Part shown: positions 54,101 through 63,600 of the stretch, piece by piece
How positions within the stretch are numbered: position 1 is the stretch's first letter
Layout of the letters: each line of letters opens with the position of its first letter
From: Phycisphaeraceae bacterium
GTDB lineage: Bacteria; Planctomycetota; Phycisphaerae; Phycisphaerales; Phycisphaeraceae
Length of the DNA stretch: 64,000 bases
Assembly: GCA_002704825.1 (NCBI GenBank)
Contig: PAIY01000193.1
Coordinates: 25,729-89,728, forward strand
Reading direction: 5' to 3'
The notes under the pieces: generated by a model
The model's database searches: none
Told to the model about the DNA's origin: nothing
The model's input: only the letters and a program-made list of their open reading frames with translations
Made by a program: the position numbers and the translations under genes

Positions 54101-57100
54101 TCTCAACCCCTCAACACCCCGAGGTCTAACAACGTGACACAACAACCCCAACCCCAAAACGGCCAGGCAGCACCTGCAAACACGCAGGCCATGGCGTTTG
54201 CTCAGCAGAGTATTCTCGCACTGCAGCAACTCCAGCAGCAGACCGCTGCCCTACATCATCAGTACCTGCTGGGTCAGGAAGCCAATCAGCGAACCATCGA
54301 AACGTTGATCAATCAACAAATGCAGCTGATATCCCAACCCGGTGCCCAGATCCCTGTCGCGCCGATGCCACAGCAGCCTGTGCAGCAGGTTCCAATGCCG
54401 CAGTTCACGCAACCCATGCAGCAACAACCGGTGTATCAACAGCCGCAACAACCCGTCGCACCGCAACCCGTCGCTCAACCGACCCCGGCACCGCAAGCCG
54501 CTGCACCGACTCCCGCACCTGCACCGGTGACTCAACCGGCTGCACCCGCTACGCCAGTTGCAACTTCCGGGGACAGCTCGAAAGCCAGTGAAGTGCTCCT
54601 TGAAGTCGTTGCTGAGAAGACTGGCTATCCTACCGAGATGCTTGAGCTTTCGATGTCTCTGGATGAAGACCTGGGCATCGACTCGATCAAGCGTGTGGAA
54701 ATTCTCTCATCGCTGCAGGAGAAAATGCCCGAAGCGCCAGCCATCAAACCTGATGACTTAAGCTCGCTGCACACACTCCAACAAATCGTCGACTTCCTCG
54801 ACGCCAACATCCCAAATGACTCCTCCGCTCCAAAGCCGCAGGCTTCCCAGCCTGCGGGTCAACCCCCGAAAGCCCCGGAAGCGACTGCATCGCAGACGGC
54901 CCTCTCCGGTGTCAGTGAAGTGCTCCTTGAAGTCATCGCTGAGAAGACCGGCTATCCCACGGAGATGCTCGAACTTTCCATGTCCCTCGATGAAGACCTG
55001 GGGATCGACTCGATCAAGCGTGTGGAAATTCTCTCATCACTGCAAGAGAAAATGCCCGAGGCACCACCGATCAAACCCGACGACTTATCGAGTTTGCAGA
55101 CCCTGCGACAGATTGTCGATTTCCTGGAGAAAAACGGCCCTTTTGTGACAGCGCCGTCGCAGCAGCTCATTGATGCTGATGCTGTGATGGCGCTTGATCA
55201 AAGCGTTGAAACCCCCAACATTCCTTTTAACTTCAAACTCGATCGTCACATCCTTGCGACCACCGAGCTAGATGCTTCGTCCCAATCACCATTGACCTTG
55301 CCCAAGGGGCAGACCGTTGTCATTGCAGACGATGGCACGGACCTGCCCGAAGAACTTGCCATGCAGTTGGCGGAACATGATCTGCAAAGCGCGATCGTCG
55401 GACCGCATGACGAATTGCCCGACGCTGCAACCGTGTGTGGCCTGATTCTCATGCTCCCGGAAACGGCGGACACGCAGGAAGTCATCGACGCCTTCACGCT
55501 ATTGCAGCAACTTGGGCCTGCATTAAAACAGTCTGTTGAACAACATGGCAGCGCGTTGCTTGCCTGCATCACGCGACTGGATGGCAAGCTGGGACTCGGC
55601 GGTGGCGCGATCCATTCGCCTATCACCGCGTCACTGGCAGGCATGGTCAAAACTGCATCTCACGAATGGCCGTCTGTTACCTGTCGCATCATCGACATGG
55701 ATGAGAACACCTCGGCTGACTGTATCGCCAAACAACTGCTTTGCACCGGCCCCCTTGAAGTGGGAATCAGCTCGGATCAACTGGTCCAAACGCAATTGAT
55801 CGCTGAGTCGATCGACAACAAGCTCTCGGAAAAACTGCCTCTCAAAGCAGAAGACACCGTCATCGTCACCGGCGGTGCACGTGGTGTCACCGCGGAAGTA
55901 GCCAACACCATTGCACGCATTTACAAGTGTCGCCTGCTTCTGGTCGGACGTAGCCCGATTCCCGAAAGTGAACCCGCCTGGTTGCGTGGCGCCCAGACCG
56001 AAGCCGACATCAAAAAAGCGATCGTTGCCAACGCGACATCGCGTCTGATGCCCAAAGATGTGCAGGTGCGGTATCAGAAAGTCGCTGCCAATCGACAGAT
56101 CGTCGAAACACTCGGTCGCATCGAGCAAGCTGGTGGCAAGGCGACCTATGCAACCGCCGACGTCCGCAACGCCAAAGCCATCGAAGAGATTCTCGATGCA
56201 GCCCGCACGCGCGGTCCCGTCGCTGGCATTATTCACGGTGCCGGTGTCCTGGCGGATCGACATATTGAAGACAAAACCACCGAGCAATTCGACATGGTGT
56301 TCGGCACGAAGGTCGAGGGCTTTAACAATCTCATGCGGGCAGCGGATCGTGATGAACTCAAAGTCATCATCAACTTCTCAAGCTCCACCGGTCGCTTTGG
56401 CCGTAAAGGTCAGATTGACTATGCCGCTGCCAACGACACGCTCAACAAGCTTGCTCAGCAGCAGAAATCCCTCCGCCCCAACTGTCGCGTCCTGAGCATC
56501 AACTGGGGACCGTGGGACGGGGGCATGGTCAATGATGATCTGAAAAAACTCTTTGCTTCCGAAGGGATTCAGGTCATTCCCCTGACCGATGGTGCCAACT
56601 ATCTGGCGCGCGAGATTGATACGCCTGTTGAAGGTCCGGTGGAAATCGTGATCCTTGGCCAAGGCAGCGATCTCTCGCTGAGCATGCCTGCACTGGTCTC
56701 TACAGCTGCTAAACCGCAAGCGGTCAAGGCAGACAAACCGGTGATGCCCTTGCCGCCTTTGGCCTTTGATCGTGTGGTGAGTGTCGAGCAGTTGCCGATC
56801 CTTAAAGATCACGTGATGAACGCCAAGGCCGTCTTACCTGCTGCGTTGATGTTGGAGTATCTGGGTGCTGCTGCCATCGCGGAAAACCCGGGCATGTCCA
56901 TGATCGGCGTTGCTGATTTCACTGTGTTTAAAGGCATTATTGTTGATGCCAACGAATTACTGACGCTGCATGTCCACGCGGACTATGCGAAAGCGGATGG
57001 TGATCTCAACAAAGCCGTCACCGAAATTCGCAGTGGTGATGACAGCAAGACACTCCACGCCCGTGCTTCGATCCTGCTGGGTGATTTTCCTGCTGCACCC

Positions 57101-57616
57101 ACAGCTTCTGACTTATCGCAGCCGCAGATGCCTTACCCGTTAACCGGTGACAAAATCTACACCACGCCCGGCTTGCTCTTTCATGGCCAGCAACTCCATG
57201 CCATCGTCGGCGTTGATGCCTGTGATGAAATGGGAATCAGCGGACGTCTCAGTAGTGCCCCCTCACCGTCACAATGGATCAGCCAACCGACCCGCACCAC
57301 GTGGCTGACCGATCCGCTGTTGATTGATGGTGTGTTCCAGTTGATGATTCTCTGGACGCAGCAGAAACTTGATCAACCATCGCTTCCCACGAAGATTCAT
57401 CGCTATGACCAGTATGTCGATCGCCTGCCATCGTCGGGCGTGAAATGTGTCTGTCGAATCGTTAAACAGACTACTCACGAGATCACCGTCAATGTAGAGT
57501 TACTCGACAACTTCGGCACACTCGTCGCAACGATCACCGGCTATCACTGCATCGTCGACAGCTCATTGCGTGATGCATTCCTCGACAACCAGTTGGGGCA
57601 GAAAGTGCAGGCATAA
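51098..57616 (+). CDS. pfaA: PfaA-like multidomain synthase (KS-AT-ACP-ACP-KR-DH)
   Basis: 2172 residues. KS ~15-455 with catalytic C227 (DAACASS), H362 (EAHGTG) and H402 (IGHTKA). AT ~585-890: FPGQGAQYTG, nucleophile S692 in AGHSFGE, and H799 in AFHSS. Linker ~940-1150 very rich in Q, P, A and T. ACP1 with S1196 and ACP2 with S1305, both in LGIDSIKRVEIL and near-identical. KR ~1580-1800: VTGGARG at 1592, Y1775 in DYAAAND. C-terminal DH-like double hot-dog ~1860-2160 with DHVMNAKAVLP (H-x3-A-x4-P) and DPLLIDGVFQ. Substrate: malonyl units, two-carbon extension and processing. GTG start overlaps the pfaD stop; GGAGG is 10 bases upstream. Marine PfaA has 5-6 ACPs; here two. Confidence 0.93.
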   Translation: MSKTPPPEVSTEQSHVTPVPLAIVGMGCLFPKADNIGAYWSNIRDGVDAITEIPADTHWNPADYFDDDKTAPDMTYAKTGGFINKQSFDPLHYGISPNNIQATDTTQLLGMMACEQALLDAGYCTDKAGKDGREFNRDRASVIMGVTGTLELVIPLGARLSHPLWKKALADAGVDEATAKDVVARISEGYVSWQENSFPGLLGNVAAGRIANRFDLGGTNCVVDAACASSLSAMHMGVMELYTGRSDMVITGGLDTFNDIFMFMCFSKTPAMSPSGHARPFAKLADGTILGEGLGVTVIKRLDDAQRDGDQIYAVLNAIGTSSDGRGNAIYAPSDTGQAKCLRDAYEQAGVTPRDIDLVEAHGTGTKAGDATEIKAITEVYSQASDDDSWAAIGSVKSMIGHTKAAAGSAGFIKAAMALHHKVLPPTIKVDEPADILKPYSSPFYVNTEKRPWVSRMDGKPRRAALSAFGFGGSNYHAVLQEYPQSAKPIDWDGKVQLIAISGDDANAIGKQLDALDTTVEWNTLRTAAAESRKTFNNQANARLILVIQQDQTDLAKLIKSAKTQLATDRKQWQTPDGAFFGSGKQDGKLAVLFPGQGAQYTGMLRDLACQFPQMLDALDLGNTTFGQIKPNEKLSDLIYPIPVFTDEHKAAQTAKLGDTRNTQPALGAVSLGAWQVLQHFGISADFTAGHSFGELVALHAAGRITANDLMKLALVRGQLMSQTGEGESKGSMMAVMLDKASVESFLAEHKLDGLIVANHNSPQQVVLSGPVDQIDEAQKLLKAQKTRCKKLAVSSAFHSSFVSDAAQPFAQALAEVDFAKTDVKVFANTTADSYPDDVNTCRDLLANQLAKPVRFVEQIQNLHEAGARTFIEVGPNRHLAGMVSSILDGKDHALFTLDNSAGRKSGQLDLAMLLAGIATSGHHVELNVWDSQWLDDLAKQPKRKKGFTVPVCGANAKPKPSTRKPVAPKPKAQPAQATSPTPAPTQPSVSTQNNNQQQALSQPLNTPRSNNVTQQPQPQNGQAAPANTQAMAFAQQSILALQQLQQQTAALHHQYLLGQEANQRTIETLINQQMQLISQPGAQIPVAPMPQQPVQQVPMPQFTQPMQQQPVYQQPQQPVAPQPVAQPTPAPQAAAPTPAPAPVTQPAAPATPVATSGDSSKASEVLLEVVAEKTGYPTEMLELSMSLDEDLGIDSIKRVEILSSLQEKMPEAPAIKPDDLSSLHTLQQIVDFLDANIPNDSSAPKPQASQPAGQPPKAPEATASQTALSGVSEVLLEVIAEKTGYPTEMLELSMSLDEDLGIDSIKRVEILSSLQEKMPEAPPIKPDDLSSLQTLRQIVDFLEKNGPFVTAPSQQLIDADAVMALDQSVETPNIPFNFKLDRHILATTELDASSQSPLTLPKGQTVVIADDGTDLPEELAMQLAEHDLQSAIVGPHDELPDAATVCGLILMLPETADTQEVIDAFTLLQQLGPALKQSVEQHGSALLACITRLDGKLGLGGGAIHSPITASLAGMVKTASHEWPSVTCRIIDMDENTSADCIAKQLLCTGPLEVGISSDQLVQTQLIAESIDNKLSEKLPLKAEDTVIVTGGARGVTAEVANTIARIYKCRLLLVGRSPIPESEPAWLRGAQTEADIKKAIVANATSRLMPKDVQVRYQKVAANRQIVETLGRIEQAGGKATYATADVRNAKAIEEILDAARTRGPVAGIIHGAGVLADRHIEDKTTEQFDMVFGTKVEGFNNLMRAADRDELKVIINFSSSTGRFGRKGQIDYAAANDTLNKLAQQQKSLRPNCRVLSINWGPWDGGMVNDDLKKLFASEGIQVIPLTDGANYLAREIDTPVEGPVEIVILGQGSDLSLSMPALVSTAAKPQAVKADKPVMPLPPLAFDRVVSVEQLPILKDHVMNAKAVLPAALMLEYLGAAAIAENPGMSMIGVADFTVFKGIIVDANELLTLHVHADYAKADGDLNKAVTEIRSGDDSKTLHARASILLGDFPAAPTASDLSQPQMPYPLTGDKIYTTPGLLFHGQQLHAIVGVDACDEMGISGRLSSAPSPSQWISQPTRTTWLTDPLLIDGVFQLMILWTQQKLDQPSLPTKIHRYDQYVDRLPSSGVKCVCRIVKQTTHEITVNVELLDNFGTLVATITGYHCIVDSSLRDAFLDNQLGQKVQA
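54586..55130 (+). repeat. Tandem ACP-coding repeat in pfaA
   Basis: Two copies of a ~215-base carrier-domain segment, offset 327 bases (54586-54800 and 54913-55127). The 71 encoded residues differ at only about five positions (V/I, A/P, H/Q, Q/R), far closer than unrelated ACPs would be. Either recent duplication or gene conversion keeps them alike. Confidence 0.9.
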
Positions 57617-57618
57617 GC

Positions 57619-60600
57619 GTGACGGATCGGATTGCCATCGTTGGTATAGGTGGGATTTTTCCCGACGCACATGACCTGGATACGTTTTGGGAAAACATTC
57701 TCAACGGTCACAGTGCAGCCAAAGAAGCACCGGCCAATCGCTGGACTTTATCAGCATCCGATGCGCTCTCCGAGGACACCGCGCTCGATCGCGTTTACTC
57801 ACATCGCGCCTGCTTTGTCGAACATTTCAAACTCGATTTATCGCAGTACGATCTTGATGACGAACTCGCTGACCTTATCCCGCAACTGGATGTAATGAAC
57901 CATCTGGCGATCCATGCAGGTCAACAAGCCTGGCAAGACGCGAAGATGGATACTGTCGACCGCAACCGCGTGGGCATCATCATCGGCAATATCGCGCTCC
58001 CCACCGACAGCGTTTCGCAACATGCCCAGCAAGTCATCGGCCCGGCCTACGCAGCATCGCTTTCCAACATCCTCGGCAAAAAACTGGATTGGCAGCACAC
58101 CCCCACCCATGTGCTTAACCGCTATGTCGCTGGACTTCCCGGCGGGTTACTTGCTCAGACATTGGGGCTCGGTGGCGGTGCTCATACGCTTGATGCTGCT
58201 TGCGCTTCATCACTCTACGCACTCAAATATGCCTGTGACGAACTACAAGCCGGACGTGCCGACGCCATGATTGCGGGCGGACTCTCACGGCCGGACTGCC
58301 TGTACACGCAGATGGGATTCAGCCAACTTCACGCACTCTCCAAGACTGGCGTTTGCGCCCCCTTCTCCGACCGTGCTGACGGTTTGGTTGTCGGCGAAGG
58401 TGCAGGCATGCTGATCCTTAAGCGTTTGGATGATGCGATTAAACAGGGTGATCATATTTATGCCACCATCGCTGGTATCGGCTTATCCAACGATATCACC
58501 GGCAGCATCATGGCCCCCGATGTCGAAGGACAGGGACGCGCGATGCGCAAAGCCTATGAGCTAGCAGGCTGGAAACCCTCCGACGTCGATCACATCGAAT
58601 GTCATGGCACGGGAACGCCCGTCGGTGACAACGTCGAATTCACCAGTCTTAAAAATCTCTGGGCCAACCAACAAAAACGCGACACGCCCTGCGTCATCGG
58701 CTCGGTCAAGAGCAACGTCGGACACCTGCTTACCGGTGCGGGTGGTGCAGGATTGATCAAGACATTACTTGCCATCAAACACAAAACACTGCCACCGACT
58801 GCGAATTTCACTTCGCCGAATCCCAAGATGGGGATTCCGGAAAGTCCGTTTGAAGTCCTCAGCCATGCACGTTCGTGGAACGCATCTGAGAACACACCGC
58901 GTAAAGCTGCGGTCAGTGCGTTTGGTTTTGGTGGGATTAATGCTCACGTATTACTTGAAGAGTATGTCGAACCCAAGACAACCATCGCCCAATCAAAGCT
59001 TCCGGGGGCGGGGGAGTCCGACGAACCCATTGCGATTGTTGGCATGGCAGGTCACTTTGGACCTTACAACAATCTGGATGATCTGCGACGACTGTTTATT
59101 GACGGTGAGAAACAAGACGCGATGCCCATCGGGCAGACATGGGGTGTTGCGCTGGCCAATAAGTCCGGGCATGTGATTGAAGACATTGCCATCGAGCTTG
59201 GGCGATTCCCGATCCCGCCTTTGGAGTTGCAGGACATGCTACCTCAGCAACTGTTGATGCTGCTTGCTGCTGCCAATGCACTCAAAGACGCCGGAATTGA
59301 AGAGACCGATTCGCCGCGTTTGGACATGGGAGTTTACATCGGCATTGGCCTTGATTTGAACACCACCAATTTCCACCTGCGTTGGGAACTTGCCAATCAG
59401 GCCAAGCGTTGGGCGGAACAGCTGGGTGTACCTTACTCAGAAAAGTGGCTTGATGATTTGCGTGATGCGATGAATCCGCCGCTGACTGCTAACCGCACAA
59501 TGGGTGCGCTGGGGGGCATTGTCGCTTCGCGCGTGGCCCGCGCGTTTAAAGTTGGTGGCCCGAGTTTCACCATCTCCAGCGAACAGACTTCAACACTGCA
59601 TGCCATCACACAGGCGGTAACCTCGCTGCGTCGTGGTGAGATCAATAGCGCGATCGTCGGTGCCGTCGAGCAAGGTTGTGATGTCCGACACGTTGCAACC
59701 GACAGCAGCAACACGCCCTGCTGCGATGGTGCAGGTGCGGTGATTCTCAAGCGGCTTTCCGATGCACGAGAAGACGGGGATGTCATCTATGCGATGATCG
59801 ATCAGACGTCACGGTTTGGTGTGATTGATAGTGAAACTGCGATGGCTGTTGATGCGATGGATGAGCTTGGCGATCTTGGCCCTGCAACCTCCATTGCTTC
59901 GACCATCAAAGCAGCGTTGAGCTTGCATCACCGTTTCAACCTGCAAAAAAAGGGTTATTGGCTCGCAGACCAATCCGAAGAAGTCCGCCAATGCCTGATC
60001 GCAACTGACAGTATTGATGGCAACACTGCAAGCATCACGCTCTGCGAAGCGGACGTTTGCCCGACAGTTGATCTTGATGCAAGTGATCAGAGTACGTTCG
60101 ACATCACCGATGAAATCTCCGAAGGCAAAGTCGCATTCGTGTTTCCGGGGGCGGGCAATCAGTTTGCCAACATGGGTCAAGACCTGTGTACGAAGTTCTC
60201 GCATGTCATTGAACAGATGCATGTCGAAAACGACAAACTCAAATCGCAATTTGCTGCTGGCAAGTTCTGGGATGGCACGCCGATTTCGGAGATCAGCCAC
60301 AAGGATGTGATCTTCGGGCAAGTCTCGCTTGGCACCATGATCAGTGACATTGCCTTATCCCTGGGCATCAAACCCGATGCGATGATCGGCTACAGTCTCG
60401 GTGAGACCACCAGCATGTTCGCTTCGCGCAGCTGGACCACACGCGATGAAATGCTTGATCGCATGAACAACTCAAGCTTGTTCACCACGGACCTGGCAGG
60501 GCCCTGTGATGCAGCACGCAAGACATGGCAGCTTGATGACGATGAGCCAGTCGACTGGGTGGTCACCGTTGTACCCCGCAGCCCGCAAGTCATTCGTGAA

Positions 60601-63600
60601 ACACTCGAACATTTTGACCGTGCGTACCTGTTGATCATCAACAAGCCCGACGAATGCGTCATCGGCGGAGATCGTCTGCAAGTTCGCCAAGCCGTACAAC
60701 AACTGGGGGCAAGCTGGCATCCGGTGGAAGGTGTCACGACGGTACATTGCGAGGTCGCCCACGCGATTCGTGATGCGTATCGCGATCTGCATCTGATGCC
60801 AACCGACCCGCCAGCAGACATTGCGTTTTATAGTGGGATTGCAGGCAAGTCTTATCAGGTCACACGCGAGTCGATTGCGGATTCGATTGTCGGTCAGGCG
60901 ATGGAGCCGTTTGATTTTTCGAAGGTGGTGGAAGCTGCCTATGCGGACGGCGTGCGGGTGTTCATTGAGATGGGGCCTGGCCAATCGTGTACGCGGTTGA
61001 TTGATCAGATTCTTGGCGACCGTGAACATCTGGCAGTGAGTTTGTGTCGTGAAAAACAGGACAATGTCGCGACGCTGCTTAAGGTTGCTCGGACGGTTGA
61101 ATCGATGGGACAGGAAATTGTCCTGCCGATCGCACCTGCCATTGATGAGAAACAACGCAAGACGATTCACGTGGCAGCGACGCGTCATAGGTTTGATATT
61201 CCGCAGCCGCCCTTCGTGATCAGCAAACAGGAAGAACATGTGACTGAACCGGTCATGCGTGAGGAAGTAATGCAGGAATCAATCAATCATGCGACGGTGA
61301 CTCCGCAAGCAGAAACCCGCGACGACACGTCGCGACTCGCCCAAATGGACAACGGCATGGTCACCCATGCCATCGCGGCGCAACAGGCTCATATCGCAAC
61401 GCAGCAGACATTCATGCGCGTTTCGCAGAATCTCAACAACACCATGGCCAAAGCGATCAGCATGTATCACACGGCAATGGGCAACGGCGATTTCTCGCAT
61501 GTCGCACCAATGCAGGTGCAGGCAACACAACAAAACTTCCAAGGACCTGCGTTGGATCGCAACCAGTGCATGGAGTTTGCGATTGGTTCGATTGGTAAAG
61601 CACTTGGCGTGAAATTTGCAGCAATTGATGCACACCCAACGCGCGTGCGCTTGCCTGATGAACCGTTGATGCTTGTCGATCGCATCATGGAGATTGAAGG
61701 TGAAGCGTGTTCCATGACGTCCGGTCGCGTCGTCACCGAACATGACATTCACCCCGGTGCATGGTATCTGGATGGGGGCGTGATCCCTACGTGTATCGCT
61801 GTCGAAGCTGGGCAGGCGGACCTCTTCCTCTCCGGTTACCTGGGCATCGACTTTATCACCAAGGGTAAAGCCGTTTACCGACTCCTCGATGCAGAAGTCA
61901 CTTTCCATGCGCCACTCCCCGGTGCGGGCAAGACGATTGTCTATGACATTCACATCGACGAATTCTTCCGACAGGATGATACGTATCTCTTCCGTTTCCG
62001 TTTTGATGCAACGGTGGACGGCCAGCTGTTTTTGACTATGCATAAAGGCTGCGCGGGCTTCTTTACCCAAGATGAACTGGACGCAGGCAAAGGCATTGTG
62101 TTAACCCGTCTGGACAAGAAGAACGAAAACGGCCTGAAAACAGGCGGTTTTTCACCGCTTGCACCAATGACCGGTGAAGAAAGCTACGCCACCGAGCAGG
62201 TCAACGCACTGCGTCATGGCAACTTGGCTGCGTGCTTTGGTGATGCATTTGCCAACCTCGGCCTGCAACAGGCTAAAGGACTTCCCGGTGCCAACGGTGG
62301 GCGGATGAATCTGGTGCATCGCATTTTATCGATGAATCCTGATGGCGGGCGCTTCGGACTTGGACAGATTGTCGGTGAAGCGGACATTCACCCTGATGAC
62401 TGGTTTATCACCTGTCACTTCTGTGATGACCAGGTCATGCCCGGCACGCTCATGTACGAATGTTGCCTGCACACGCTGCGTGTTTACCTGCTTCGCTTAG
62501 GTTGGGTCGGTGAAGAAACCGAGTTCCTTTACGAACCCAAACCCGGCATCCCCGGTCAACTCAAATGCCGCGGGCAAGTCCTGGCGAGCACGAAAAAAGT
62601 CTGGTATGAAATCACCGTCAAGGAAATCGGCTACGACGAAACGGCCAAGCCCTACGTCATTGCGGATGCCTTGATGTATGGGGATGGTAAGCCCATCGTG
62701 CAGATGAAAAACATGTCGTTGCAACTTTCAGGTCTGTCCAAACAGGCTTTGGAATCGCGGTGGGCCAACAGCACATCCAACGTACCTGCCGTCAAACAAC
62801 TCAAACCCACGCTTTACGACAATGCGTCGATTGTTGCCTTTGCGGAAGGCAATCCGTCGGACGCGTTTGGGGATCGATATAAGGTGTTCGACAACGATCG
62901 CAAGATCGCGCGACTGCCTCGTGCGCCGTACAAGTTCCTTGATCGGATTGTGCACATTGAAGATTGTGAGCCGTGGAAGCTTGCTGCCGGTGGCGTGATT
63001 GAAGCTGAGTATGATGTGCCAGCGGACGAATGGTATTTTGCGCAGGATCGCCAACCAGTGATGCCGTTTGCGGTGTTACTTGAAGTGGCGCTTCAACCCT
63101 GTGGTTGGCTGGCAGCCTATCTGGGTTCTGCGTTAACCAGTGACACCGACCTGCGATTCCGAAACCTCGGCGGTGATGCGGTGCAACTCCTCCCCGTCAC
63201 GCCTGACATCGGCACACTCACCACCCGCATCAAGATCACCAACGTCAGCCAATCCGGTGGCATGATCATCCAGCACTTTGATATGCACACCTATGCAGAC
63301 CGCGGCGATGTCTACAAGGGCACGACCTACTTCGGATTCTTCACCGCCGATGCACTGGCGAATCAGGTCGGCATCCGTGAAGCACAGGTCTATGAACCGA
63401 CCGATCGTGAGTTCGTCCGCACCGAGCCATTTAATTATCCAACGACTGCCCCCTACCCCGATGACATGATGCGCATGCTCGATCGTATCGTCGTCTTCGA
63501 TCCGGCAGGTGGCCCCAACGGCTTGGGCATCATCCGTGGTGAAATGGATGTGAATCCCGACCGCTGGTTCTTCCAGGCACACTTCTATCAGGACCCCGTC

